A stretch of DNA of 64,000 nt, taken from positions 1 to 64,000 of the forward strand of contig CBDBDH010000002.1 of assembly GCA_965203725.1 (NCBI GenBank), in the 5' to 3' direction. A program made the translations under genes and the position numbers. Every line of letters starts with the position of its first letter. Position 1 is the first letter of the stretch. The stretch comes from WTFY01 sp965203725 (GTDB taxonomy: Bacteria > Pseudomonadota > Gammaproteobacteria > UBA4575). Shown one piece after another: positions 1 to 8,701 of this stretch. The notes under the pieces are model-generated. The model saw only the letters and a program-made list of their open reading frames with translations, was not told where the DNA came from and did not search any database.

Positions 1-359
1 CCTCGACTTCCAGTGCAGCGATTTTCTCCTCGCGCACGACCTCATCGACCCGGCGCAATCCCTGGGCCGGGCGCCCGGAGGCCGGTGCCAGTTCCTGGGC
101 CCGGTGAAACGCTGCCCGCGCATCTTCGAACTGGCGCGATTGCAGCAGGGTATACGCCCGGCTCATCTGCCGGGAAAACTCCGCCTCGGTCAGGCGGTCC
201 GTGATCCGCTGCAGCGCCAGGGCAGCCTCGCCGGAGCGTGGGTCGAGTGCAACGGCTTGCCGGTAGGTCTGTTCAGCGGCCTGCAAACGGTTGGCCGCCT
301 CGAACTGACCGCCCGTCCTGAGCAATGCAAACAGCTCGCTCAGGGTCTGTGCCCGTCCC
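1..359 (-). pseudogene. Downstream part of the TPR gene, in a shifted frame
   Basis: Reading leftward in the frame one base away from the upstream part, the sequence stays open to the window edge and encodes an alpha-helical repeat protein (TLSELFALLRTGGQFEAANR, then QTYRQAVALDPRSGEAALAL and a further TPR-like pair). This continues the repeat pattern of the 273..1028 frame, so both pieces belong to one gene. Removing one base from the C4 run at 357-360 joins them as ...EGLGRAQTLSEL.... The C-terminus lies outside the window. A sequencing or assembly error is as likely as a true mutation. Confidence 0.72.
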
Positions 360-1028
360 CAGGCCCTCAAGCGCCCGGAGATTGTCCGCATCGATGGCGC
401 GGGCCAGTTCGAAATGGCGTTTTGCAACCTCACCCTGGTTTTGCGCGAGGGCCTGGTCCCCCTGCGCGAGGGCCTCATCCAGCACGGCATCGACCTGGTT
501 TAGCAGGGCCTGCAGGGCGTTCGCCGACTGATCGTAGAAGCGGACCGCCTCGGCAAAATCCTGCTTGCGAAAATACGCATCCCCGGCCTGACCGTTGGCG
601 AGCGCCTCGGCATACTCCCGGTCTGCCCACTGCTCGACCCCGTGTCGCTGCAGGGCATCCTGCTTTTCGATGATGCCAAGCAGCAGGCTTTCCGCATGCA
701 GCCTCAGGGCCGTGTGCCCGGGCTCGGTAGGTGTTGCGGGGATTTCAGTCAGGGCTTCGGGAACACCGCCTGGCTCGGAGAGGGTCTCGGGAGGCTCGTG
801 CAGGGGTGCGGAGGGTTCCCGGTTCAGCGGGCCGGAGGCGCGTTGCTGATCCACCACCCCGGGCAGTAGCCAGAATACCAGCACCGCGACGGACGCCAGC
901 CCGACGAACACCAGGAAAAGCAGCGTGTTGCGCTGGGCATGGGAGAGCCTGGCCCCGGAATCCGTGGCAGGAGATTGCAGCGATGCGGGATCGATCGGTT
1001 CAACCGGTGTGGAGTCGTCTTTGCGCAT
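273..1028 (-). CDS. Membrane-anchored TPR protein, N-terminal part (frameshifted)
   Basis: The uninterrupted frame gives 251 residues. A proline- and acid-rich cytosolic N-terminus is followed by one membrane segment (about residues 34-55, LLFLVFVGLASVAVLVFWLL), a Pro/Glu-rich linker, and helical repeats with TPR character (GDAYFRKQDFAEAVRFYDQS, then a repeat ending AIDADNLRALEGL). The last 25 or so residues before the stop at 273 do not look like protein and come from a frameshift at 357-360; the true reading frame continues to the window edge. It is the third gene of a tight leftward cluster, 7 bp after the 390-residue lipoprotein. A scaffold role in an envelope complex is an inference from the TPRs and anchor only. 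Confidence 0.75.
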   Translation of the reverse strand: MRKDDSTPVEPIDPASLQSPATDSGARLSHAQRNTLLFLVFVGLASVAVLVFWLLPGVVDQQRASGPLNREPSAPLHEPPETLSEPGGVPEALTEIPATPTEPGHTALRLHAESLLLGIIEKQDALQRHGVEQWADREYAEALANGQAGDAYFRKQDFAEAVRFYDQSANALQALLNQVDAVLDEALAQGDQALAQNQGEVAKRHFELARAIDADNLRALEGLGTGTDPERAVCIAQDGRSVRGGQPFAGR

Positions 1029-1035
1029 CGCCGTA

Positions 1036-2208
1036 TCAAATGTGGTCCGGAACGTTTTTTTCCTGCACCAGCCCCGTCTCGTTCAAATAGATCTTGTGCA
1101 GCAATGCACGCCATTTACGGTACTGTTCTTCGATGCTGCCGGTGATCTCCACCGTGCGGCCTTCAATGTCCAGTACCATCGGGCGCACTTCCGCCTTGAG
1201 GGAATCTCCCAGTTCGCGGATGGCATCGTCGTGGATCTGGGCTTCCCTGCCGATGTCGATGCCATCCTTGTACAGGATGGCACCCGTGGTGACGAGGCCC
1301 GGGTAGTCGCGCAGCAGGCCCACCAGCGTGATGACGGCTGCCGCGAGCTTGGTTCGTCCGGCGCGACGTTCAATGGCACGTTTTTGCTGGGCTTCCATCA
1401 GGTAGTACCTGCGCCAGTTCGTGTAGGGCCGGTACATCGCGCTGTGGAAATTCGCGTAGTACTCGTTGATCGTATCGACGAACAAAAACTCGCGCTCGCG
1501 GATCTTGCGCACGCGGTGCAGCATGGGATCCTCCCTGGCCGGCAGGCGTGCCACCTGGACCTGGCCACCCGGCTCCCAGACGAGGTACGCGGAGAACGGG
1601 TCCGGCGAGATGCTGGCGGCGTAGCGCATCTCGGAGGTGTTGCGGATACGGATCAACTGCGGGTCGGTCAATTTCTTACGATGGCGGTAGAGATCGTTGG
1701 CGATGCGGTTATAGACGTGTTGATAGACGTCATCCCCAAGGTCGATGTCGGAGTAGTCCAGCTCGCTCAACCCGGCCGTGTATTTTTTTTCAAACCACGG
1801 CTTGCCGGTGCTGTCCGAGACATGGGCCTGGAGCATCAGGTTTTCGCCGTCGGAAGCGATGATCGTGCCGCGCACCACCACGTCAGCGATATGCGAGGCG
1901 GCTGGCAGCACCCGGATGGCGCCCCAGCCGCTGGCCCGCTGCAGCGTCTCTTTCAGGTGGTAGGCCATGTAGCGCGCTTCGGCCGCACGTATGTCCTCGT
2001 GGATGCTTTCCTCGGCCTGCTGCTCGGTGATTTCACCTTTCTCGAACAGCAACACGCCGACATCCAGCAGCTGGCTGTCTTGCAGCTGGACGGTCTCGGA
2101 TTCAATTTCTTCCCCACCCGGGACCCGGACCGTGTTCAGCGCACAGCCGCTGGTCAAAATGAGCAGGCTCAGCCACAGGGAGGTCACAAGGGGTCTGCGC
2201 ATGGTCAT
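1036..2208 (-). CDS. Uncharacterised lipoprotein, 390 aa
   Basis: A short signal peptide ends in a lipobox (LILTSGC, Cys22), so this is probably an outer-membrane or periplasmic lipoprotein. The mature part is soluble, with an early region like assembly or transport lipoproteins (GVLLFEKGEITEQQAEESI), a basic Tyr/Arg-rich middle (residues about 270-300), a short hydrophobic stretch (AAAVITLVGLL) and a C-terminus relating to residues 330-390 (DDAIRELGDSLKAEVRPMVL). I do not recognise a named family. Its ATG overlaps the stop of the upstream lipoprotein gene by 4 bp, and the TPR gene follows after 7 bp, so the three are likely cotranscribed and their products may act together. Confidence 0.82.
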   Translation of the reverse strand: MTMRRPLVTSLWLSLLILTSGCALNTVRVPGGEEIESETVQLQDSQLLDVGVLLFEKGEITEQQAEESIHEDIRAAEARYMAYHLKETLQRASGWGAIRVLPAASHIADVVVRGTIIASDGENLMLQAHVSDSTGKPWFEKKYTAGLSELDYSDIDLGDDVYQHVYNRIANDLYRHRKKLTDPQLIRIRNTSEMRYAASISPDPFSAYLVWEPGGQVQVARLPAREDPMLHRVRKIREREFLFVDTINEYYANFHSAMYRPYTNWRRYYLMEAQQKRAIERRAGRTKLAAAVITLVGLLRDYPGLVTTGAILYKDGIDIGREAQIHDDAIRELGDSLKAEVRPMVLDIEGRTVEITGSIEEQYRKWRALLHKIYLNETGLVQEKNVPDHI

Positions 2209-2954
2209 TCAGCCTGCGTTGGAGGCGGAGGGTTGATGCTCGCCTGCTGCTTCTTGTACTTGCGGTACTCGTCCCACAGCTTGTCCCGCAACACGGGATC
2301 ACGCTCCTTTTGTGCCGCTTCGCGAAGCTGGCGTGCAACGACGTCATCATCATCCCCGCCGGGGATGTCGGCTGGCGGCGGTGTGCTGTGAGTGCCCCCG
2401 TCCTTGCTGCCCTCTTCTCTTTCCTTCGAATCGCTGTCCGGGTCGCCGCGCTCGGCCGGTGATGAACGAGTACGGGCCTGAGCTCCGGTTTCGTACGACT
2501 TTTCTGCCGGTGTCGCAGGGTCCGTGGTGCTGGCGGGGTCCCACTCGGACCCAGCCTCTTGTTCTTCACCTGCGGAAGCTTGCCCGTGAGCCCGTCTTTG
2601 GGCCTGCGCCTTTTCGAACTCCTCGTGGATCTGTTCATCATAGCGCCCCAACGCGTCCTCAAGTTGCTGATCGAGAACGGCAACCTCCTCATCGCTGGTG
2701 CGGGCCGGGACTTGCGGTTCGGACGTCCTTACCCCGGGATCGACAGATTTTTGCGCCTGGCCGGGTGGGTCCGTGGGAGGCCGCTCGGCTGGTTCGTCCG
2801 GGGGCCGGGCAGGATCATCATGGCGGTTGTCCCCGGAAGCGCTGGACTCGGGCGTCGGAAGGCCCGGTGCGGAGTCTGGTGAGGGGGTGTTGCATGCACC
2901 CAGCCATGTACCCAGCATCAAGATCAACAACCACCGGAGGTCATGTCTCGTCAT
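2205..2954 (-). CDS. Uncharacterised lipoprotein with low-complexity charged linker
   Basis: I place the start at 2954 (MTRHDLRW...), because it gives a compact signal peptide with lipobox (LGAC, Cys21); an upstream start at 3002 would put 16 basic residues before it. The 249-residue product has a Pro/Ser/Asp/Glu-rich disordered region (about 22-80), a short helix with heptad character (VAVLDQQLEDALGRYDEQIH), a second disordered Asp/Gly/Ser-rich stretch, and a conserved-looking C-terminal helix (ARQLREAAQKERDPVLRDKL). It is the first gene of the leftward cluster. Long linkers like these suit a lipoprotein that reaches across the periplasm, but no function can be assigned. Confidence 0.75.
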   Translation of the reverse strand: MTRHDLRWLLILMLGTWLGACNTPSPDSAPGLPTPESSASGDNRHDDPARPPDEPAERPPTDPPGQAQKSVDPGVRTSEPQVPARTSDEEVAVLDQQLEDALGRYDEQIHEEFEKAQAQRRAHGQASAGEEQEAGSEWDPASTTDPATPAEKSYETGAQARTRSSPAERGDPDSDSKEREEGSKDGGTHSTPPPADIPGGDDDDVVARQLREAAQKERDPVLRDKLWDEYRKYKKQQASINPPPPTQAE

Positions 2955-3162
2955 TGTTTTGCTGCCCCGCGGGTTCTTCCGGACCCGGATGAGATTTTTC
3001 ACATCACTATACTTGAATTGGGATTGTCCGGGCTAGCTGGTGCCGTCCGTGGATGCCGTCCCTGCCCGCAGAGAAAATCCATCGATTACAATCCTTTATA
3101 GGGTCCATAGGGCGGCATGGAAAAAGATTGACAACCCCCTGCGCGGCGCCTAGAAAGGTTGT

Positions 3163-3975
3163 ATGTTGCCCGAATTTTCCATGAATGCTGAAGTGCTGGT
3201 CCGCCTGTCGAGCTTTGCCGGCCTGTTCGCGGTGTTCGCGGTGTGGGAGCTCCTGGCTCCGCGCCGCGCCCAGCACCATTCGCGAAGTGTTCGCTGGCTC
3301 AACAACCTGGCCATCACCGTGTTGAACGGACTGATCGTACGGCTCGGGATACCGCTGGCCGCGGTAGGTACGGCGATGGCTGCACAGGACCAGGGCCTCG
3401 GCCTGCTGAACCAGGTGGCCCTGCCCGCATGGATCGCCATGGCCGTCGCCATCGTAGCGCTGGACCTGATCCTGTACCTCCAGCACCTGCTGTTCCACCA
3501 TGTGGATTTCCTGTGGCGGCTGCACCGCATGCACCACGCGGACCTGGAAGTGGACGTCACGACCGGCTTGCGGTTTCATCCCATCGAGATCGTGCTGTCC
3601 ATGGCGATCAAGATGGCGGCGGTGCTGGTGCTGGGGGCTCCGGTCGTGGCCGTGATTGCTTTTGAAGTGCTGCTGAACGCAAGCTCGCTGTTCAACCATG
3701 CGAACATCCGCATACCGGGTCGCGTGGACCGGGTTCTGCGGTACTTTATCGTGACGCCGGACATGCACCGGGTGCATCACTCGGTGGTGCGCCGGGAAAC
3801 CGACAGCAATTTCGGTTTCAATGTGCCCTGGTGGGACTACCTGTTCAAAACCTACCGTGCCTCACCCCAGGCCGGGCATATCGGCATGAAAGTCGGTATC
3901 GAGTACTTCCGGACCCCGCGTGACCTGTGGCTGGATCATTTGCTGCTGCAGCCGTTCAGAAAACCGGCCGGGTAA
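3163..3975 (+). CDS. Sterol desaturase / fatty acid hydroxylase family membrane protein
   Basis: An integral membrane di-iron enzyme of the fatty acid hydroxylase superfamily, 270 residues. The histidine boxes are visible in the right order: HLLFHH near residue 108, HRMHH near 121, FNHAN near 175, and HRVHH near 204, with several hydrophobic segments between. Such enzymes hydroxylate or desaturate lipids using O2; the substrate cannot be read here. Translation probably starts at 3163 behind AGAAAGG; an internal ATG at 3181 is possible. A TTGACA hexamer at 3128 may be part of its promoter. It is transcribed away from the lipoprotein cluster and convergent with sodC, so it looks monocistronic. 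Confidence 0.88.
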   Translation: MLPEFSMNAEVLVRLSSFAGLFAVFAVWELLAPRRAQHHSRSVRWLNNLAITVLNGLIVRLGIPLAAVGTAMAAQDQGLGLLNQVALPAWIAMAVAIVALDLILYLQHLLFHHVDFLWRLHRMHHADLEVDVTTGLRFHPIEIVLSMAIKMAAVLVLGAPVVAVIAFEVLLNASSLFNHANIRIPGRVDRVLRYFIVTPDMHRVHHSVVRRETDSNFGFNVPWWDYLFKTYRASPQAGHIGMKVGIEYFRTPRDLWLDHLLLQPFRKPAG

Positions 3976-4028
3976 TGTGCACGCCCCCTGGGCGCCCTGC
4001 GGCCGGGAAAGCCTGTTTAGATTCCGCG

Positions 4029-4544
4029 TTACTTCTGGATGACCCCGCAGGCAATGCGCGGCCCTGCGGCCCCTGCCGGATCGGTCTTGTAGTCGTCGGG
4101 TCCTGCATGGATGATGATGGCTGCACCATCTTCATCGAACAACGACTTGTCCAGCACGAGGCTGGTGTTGAGAATCTCGATTTCAAGGCTTCCGGAGGCG
4201 GGTACGTGGATGTTCGGCATATCGCCCGCGTGCATCCCGTCGGCACTCATAAAACCGTGCTTGTGGTCGTGCGGATTGTAATGACCGCCCGCGGACTTGA
4301 AGGGGGCCTCGCACTTTCCGATCGAATGCACATGGAATGCATGGGCGCCCTCGGGCATGTCGTGCAGCTTGGCGTGCAGCAACGTGCCGTGCCCGGTCCT
4401 GTAAAGCATCACCTTGCCGACCTGCTGGCCGGTGGCATTCATGATCTGGGCGTGTGCCTGCTCCGCGGCCGCGGCCCACTGAGATACCGCAGCGGATACG
4501 ACAAGGACCAGCAGTGCTGTAAGAAGACGTGGTTTGTTTTTCAT
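4029..4544 (-). CDS. sodC: Periplasmic Cu/Zn superoxide dismutase
   Basis: Dismutates superoxide in the periplasm. From the ATG at 4544 the product has 171 residues and a classic signal peptide (MKNKPRLLTALLVLVV...AAA). The metal-site signatures are all present: FHVHSIGKC (first Cu ligands and disulfide Cys), GGHYNP, the Zn loop HDHKHGF, IIIHAGPDD (last Cu His and the electrostatic loop), and GPRIACGVI with the second Cys and the active-site Arg. The gene lies 81 bp downstream of the copper P-type ATPase on the same strand, which suggests a copper-handling operon in which exported copper can also load SodC; that link is inference. A longer start at 4604 is open but lacks signal-peptide logic. 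Confidence 0.95.
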   Translation of the reverse strand: MKNKPRLLTALLVLVVSAAVSQWAAAAEQAHAQIMNATGQQVGKVMLYRTGHGTLLHAKLHDMPEGAHAFHVHSIGKCEAPFKSAGGHYNPHDHKHGFMSADGMHAGDMPNIHVPASGSLEIEILNTSLVLDKSLFDEDGAAIIIHAGPDDYKTDPAGAAGPRIACGVIQK

Positions 4545-4625
4545 AACTTCCCCTTTGGTCTTGCGCCAATTTACGAAATGAAAGGTATTCGCCCAGTCAT
4601 GCATCCAGTCCGGCGAGCTTGAGAT

Positions 4626-6947
4626 TCAGTCGCCAGTATACAAGCGAACCCGGCGCAGCCTCAATGCATTGCCGATCACCGAGACCGAAGAAAGGCTCAT
4701 GGCCGCAGCAGCAATCATCGGCGACAGCAGGATACCGAATACGGGAAAGAGCACGCCTGCGGCCACGGGCACACCGACGCTGTTGTAGACGAAGGCAAAA
4801 AAGAGATTCTGGCGGATGTTGCGGGTGGTCCCGCAGGCAAGATTCCGCGCCCGGACGATGCCGCGAAGGTCGCCTTTCACCAGCGTCATGCTGGCACTTT
4901 CCACAGCCACATCCGAACCACTTCCCATGGCGATTCCCACATCCGCGGCCGCCAGGGCCGGCGCATCATTGACACCGTCGCCCGCCATCGCCACCGAAAG
5001 CCCCCGGGTGCGAACTTCTTCAACGAGTATTGCCTTGTCCTCAGGAGAGATTTCGGCGCGCACCTCGTCGATGCCGAGCTGCTGGGCGACCACCTCGGCG
5101 GTGCGTCGACTGTCGCCGGTCGCCATGATGATCTTGAGGCCGGCCTCGTGCAACGCCCGGATGGCACTGGGGGTGGTTTCCTTGATGCGGTCCGCCACGC
5201 AGATAAGACCGCAAAGGACTCCGTCCACTGCCAGCAACATGACCGTCTTGCCGTCATTTTGAAACCGGACCAGTTGCGGGTCGGCCGCAGAAACATCGAT
5301 GCCGAGCTCCGTCATCAGCTTCACGTTGCCGAATGCCACCGATGCGCCGCTGACCTGGCCCTTGACCCCCATGCCGGTCACCGCTTCAAAGCGCGTCGTT
5401 GCGAGGGGCTCAAGGTTTTTCTCGTGTGCTGCCCTGAGAACGGCCTCGGCCATCGGATGTTCCGAGCTGTGCTCAAGGGCTGCGGCCAGGGCGAGCACCC
5501 GGTCCTCGGGCATATCGCTGAAGGCCATCACATCCGTCAGACTGGGGCGTCCTTCCGTGAGCGTACCCGTCTTGTCGATGATCAGGGTATCGACGGTGGC
5601 GAATCGTTCCAGTGCTTCTGCATCCCGGATCAGCACCCCCGCCTGGGCGCCGCGTCCTGTCGCCACCATGATGGACATCGGCGTGGCAAGACCGAGTGCA
5701 CAGGGGCAGGCAATGATGAGGACGCTGACGGCCGAGACGACGGCATAGCCAAGCGCCGGGGCCGGACCCCAGGTCATCCACACCACAAAGGCCAGCACTG
5801 CGACGGCAATGACGACGGGAACAAAATACGAGGCGACCCGGTCCGCCAGCGCCTGGATCGGGGCCCGGGACCGTTGCGCCTGCACAACCATGGCAATGAT
5901 CCGCGACAAAACCGTGTCGCTGCCCACGGCCTTGGCCTGCATTACGAAGGAGCCTGTCTTGTTCAGGGTGCCGCCGGTGACGGTCTCGCCCTCGGTTTTT
6001 TCAACGGGCACGGGTTCGCCGGTGAGCATGCTTTCATCCACCGAGGAGTGCCCCTCGATGACGGTGCCGTCCACAGGCACCGCTTCCCCTGGACGTACGC
6101 GAAGCCGGTCTGCGGTTTTGATGGCATCCAGCGGCACGTCAACCTCCCCCGAAGCCGTCACCTGCCGTACGGTTTTCGGTGAGAGGTCCATCAGCGCCCG
6201 GATTGCATCTCCCGTTCGGTCACGCGCCGTCAGCTCCAGCACCTGTCCGACGAGCACCAGGATGAGAATGACCGCACTGGCCTCGAAATAAAGCGGGGGA
6301 GGATGACCACTCCCCAGTTCGGCGGGGAAAAACCATGGCGCAAGCAGTGAAACGATACTGAATGCGTAGGCTGCACCGGTGCCGATTGCGATCAGCGTCC
6401 ACATGTTGAGATTGCCGGTGACGATGGAGGACCAGCCGCGTTTGAAAAAAGGCAGGCCGACCCAGGCCACGACCGGTGTGGCGAATGCGAACTGGAGCCA
6501 GCGAACCGTCGTTGATCCGAACCAGTCATTCCATGGAATCCCCAGCATGCCTCCCATCTCAAGCAGCAGGACCGCCAGCGCCAGGGGAGTACCGATCTGG
6601 AGCCTGCGCCTGAAATCGACAAGTTCGGCATTCGGGCCGGAATCCACCGTGGGCAGCATCGGCTCCAGCGCCATGCCGCAGATCGGACAGTCACCCGGTT
6701 CCTCTTGCACGATTTCGAGGTGCATCGGGCAGGTGTAAAGCGCACCTTCGGGCGCAGGTTCGGTTGGCGGGCGGCCTTCCAGGTAAGCGTTCGGGTCCTT
6801 CCCGAACTTTTCCTGGCAGTGGCTGGAACAGAAGTAGTACAGCTGCCCGTCATGCTCATAACGGGGCGTGTCGGCTCCCGGGTCAACGGTCATCCCGCAG
6901 ACCGGATCGCGTGTAACGATGTCAGGGGCGGGTGTGGGTTCTACCAT
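4626..6947 (-). CDS. Copper-translocating P1B-type ATPase with YHS and heavy-metal-binding domains
   Basis: Exports monovalent copper (or a similar soft metal) across the inner membrane at the cost of ATP. The 773-residue protein begins with a YHS/TRASH-type domain (VCGMTVDPG...FCSSHCQEKF, about 16-58), then a heavy-metal-binding domain (YTCPMH...CPICGMALEP, about 72-98) in place of the more usual HMA domain. Eight membrane helices follow. The transport motif IACPCALGLATP is near residue 410, the phosphorylation motif DKTGTLTEG near 458, the nucleotide-binding SEHP near 495, and GDGVNDAPAL near 655. RBS AGGTGA precedes the ATG. It leads a likely operon with sodC and lies next to tRNA-Thr. Confidence 0.95.
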   Translation of the reverse strand: MVEPTPAPDIVTRDPVCGMTVDPGADTPRYEHDGQLYYFCSSHCQEKFGKDPNAYLEGRPPTEPAPEGALYTCPMHLEIVQEEPGDCPICGMALEPMLPTVDSGPNAELVDFRRRLQIGTPLALAVLLLEMGGMLGIPWNDWFGSTTVRWLQFAFATPVVAWVGLPFFKRGWSSIVTGNLNMWTLIAIGTGAAYAFSIVSLLAPWFFPAELGSGHPPPLYFEASAVILILVLVGQVLELTARDRTGDAIRALMDLSPKTVRQVTASGEVDVPLDAIKTADRLRVRPGEAVPVDGTVIEGHSSVDESMLTGEPVPVEKTEGETVTGGTLNKTGSFVMQAKAVGSDTVLSRIIAMVVQAQRSRAPIQALADRVASYFVPVVIAVAVLAFVVWMTWGPAPALGYAVVSAVSVLIIACPCALGLATPMSIMVATGRGAQAGVLIRDAEALERFATVDTLIIDKTGTLTEGRPSLTDVMAFSDMPEDRVLALAAALEHSSEHPMAEAVLRAAHEKNLEPLATTRFEAVTGMGVKGQVSGASVAFGNVKLMTELGIDVSAADPQLVRFQNDGKTVMLLAVDGVLCGLICVADRIKETTPSAIRALHEAGLKIIMATGDSRRTAEVVAQQLGIDEVRAEISPEDKAILVEEVRTRGLSVAMAGDGVNDAPALAAADVGIAMGSGSDVAVESASMTLVKGDLRGIVRARNLACGTTRNIRQNLFFAFVYNSVGVPVAAGVLFPVFGILLSPMIAAAAMSLSSVSVIGNALRLRRVRLYTGD

Positions 6948-7044
6948 GTTTCAGTTCACCTGTTTATCCGATGCCAACCAGTATCATAAGGGATGCACGG
7001 GCTTAATCCTCAGGCATTTCATCTGTACTGGACCATACTAAACA

Positions 7045-7120
<76 letters not shown>

Positions 7121-7251
7121 ACAGTCCGGTTTATAACTTGTCAGGGCAGGGTTTGTACAGGTGCAATGAGTCCGGATACGCCCGAATGATGGGCACAAGC
7201 TGCAGTGCCTGGACAAAGTCGGTCACCTGACACGAGGCCGGATCTTTTGCT

Positions 7252-8337
7252 TCACTTCCACCCGTATTGAGCCACGGGCTGGGCCGCGGACGGGTTCGTC
7301 ATCAGTGTACAGGCGAGATCGGCGGATGCGAGGCTCATCGCGATTCCCCACCGGAAGTGTCCGGCATTCAGGTACAGGTTTTCATATCTGGGATGTACGC
7401 AAATGTAGGGGACCTCGCGCAACGTGCCGGGCCGAAGCCCACTCCAGTGATCCGCCAGTTCCGCTTCCTGCAGCTGCGGACAGTGCCGGCAGGCCCAGGC
7501 ATGCAGGGCCTCTTTTGCCTCTTCGGTCACGGCACGGTCGAATCCCACGTGCTCCAGCGTGCTGCCACACAGGATGTACGGCTCTTTTCGGGGGATCATG
7601 TACTGCTCGTTCTGTACGAGGATGTTCGACAGCAGTCGTTGTCGCGTCTTCAACAGCAGAATCTGCCCGCGCACCGGCACGATGTCCGTGCAGGTGTCGC
7701 TGAGTCTCTTCAGAAGCTGCTGGGCCCAGGCCCCGTTGCAGACCACGACCTGGTTCGCCTGGAAGGCGCGCTGGCGGGTGCTGACCCCGGTGATCACCCG
7801 GTCCCGGTCCTGCAGGCCGGTGACTTCGGTGTCCTCGAAGATCTCCACGCCGTGCAGGGCGAGGGACTTTCGCATGGCCTTGGCGAGCAGGCGCGGCTGC
7901 ACCTGCATGGCCGACGGGATGTGCAGGGCGGTCTGCAGATGCTGCGCGAGGTTCGGCTCCAGCGCCTGCAGCCGGTGCTTGTCCACGAGCTCAATTGGTG
8001 TGTCGCTTGTTCGGGCCCAGGCCAGCGCCTGTTCCTGCTCTTCCGTATCGGCGACGAGGATGCCGCAGCGCACCAGCTGGGGGTCAACCCCGGTTTCTTC
8101 CTGCAGTTGTGCCACGAATCCCGGGAAGGCGGCCTGGCTGGCCTCGATCAGCGCACGTGCGCCCTCGCTCTGGCGCCAGGGGTAAAACCGGGTCAGGATG
8201 CCGCCGGCCGCCCAGCTGGATTCCTCCCCGAGCCGGTTTTTCTCGAGCAGGGCCACCTTCAGCCCCGCAAGCCGCAGGCTGCGGGCGGTGGTCATGCCAA
8301 TCAGCCCGCCGCCAATGACTACTGCATCGTAGGTCAT
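7252..8337 (-). CDS. thiO: Glycine oxidase ThiO (FAD-dependent)
   Basis: Oxidises glycine to iminoglycine, which condenses in the thiazole branch of thiamine synthesis. The N-terminus carries the FAD dinucleotide-binding signature (VVIGGGLIGMTTARSLRLAG), then LLEKNRLGEESSWAAGGIL as in the DAO-type oxidoreductases. C-terminal motifs HWSGLRPGTLREVPYI and NAGHFRWGIAMSL fit ThiO, where the Arg binds the substrate carboxylate. Length 361 is usual. It is transcribed divergently from thiS-thiG, with 74 bp between the starts, which supports the thiamine assignment over a generic amino acid oxidase. No TPP riboswitch fits in that gap. Confidence 0.93.
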   Translation of the reverse strand: MTYDAVVIGGGLIGMTTARSLRLAGLKVALLEKNRLGEESSWAAGGILTRFYPWRQSEGARALIEASQAAFPGFVAQLQEETGVDPQLVRCGILVADTEEQEQALAWARTSDTPIELVDKHRLQALEPNLAQHLQTALHIPSAMQVQPRLLAKAMRKSLALHGVEIFEDTEVTGLQDRDRVITGVSTRQRAFQANQVVVCNGAWAQQLLKRLSDTCTDIVPVRGQILLLKTRQRLLSNILVQNEQYMIPRKEPYILCGSTLEHVGFDRAVTEEAKEALHAWACRHCPQLQEAELADHWSGLRPGTLREVPYICVHPRYENLYLNAGHFRWGIAMSLASADLACTLMTNPSAAQPVAQYGWK

Positions 8338-8411
8338 GTCCGCTATTGAACTCTTCGAAAAGTTTGCAGATTATAACGGCTGTAAAGACTGCCTGTCCGA
8401 GGGCAAACCGT

Positions 8412-8612
8412 ATGCAAATCATCCTGAACGGCCATGAGAAAAACATCTCCGAGGGACTGACGGCCTCCGGGTTGATCGATGCCCTGGACCTCGGGGACCG
8501 GCGCATCGCCGTCGAGGTCAACAGTGAAATCGTGGTGCGCAGCCAACTGGCCAGCCACGTGCTTCATCCCGGAGATCGGGTGGAAATCATCCACGCCATC
8601 GGCGGCGGCTGA
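8412..8612 (+). CDS. thiS: Sulfur carrier protein ThiS
   Basis: A 66-residue ubiquitin-like carrier whose C-terminal Gly-Gly is adenylated and thiocarboxylated to donate sulfur to the thiazole ring. The start at 8412 gives MQIILNGHEKNISEGLTASG, the standard beta-grasp start, and the end is the diagnostic HAIGGG. An upstream in-frame start at 8346 adds 22 residues with no family counterpart. ThiG, its partner, follows 89 bp downstream. Confidence 0.95.
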   Translation: MQIILNGHEKNISEGLTASGLIDALDLGDRRIAVEVNSEIVVRSQLASHVLHPGDRVEIIHAIGGG

Positions 8613-8701
8613 GCCAACCCCACCCGCCGGTGCCTGCGCGCGCAGTGCTATGATAGAGGAATGCCACTCAACAAGTTATCCCGATAGAGCACGCACGGCC
8701 C

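Noticed and set aside
925..2391. A 488-codon rightward open frame across the lipoprotein genes
   Set aside because: It is antisense to a lipoprotein gene with clear signal peptide and operon spacing; its residues have no domain pattern and it arises from GC-rich codon usage.
8338..8411. TPP riboswitch between thiO and thiS
   Set aside because: The gap of 74 bases is too short and lacks the CTGAGA and ACCTGA elements.
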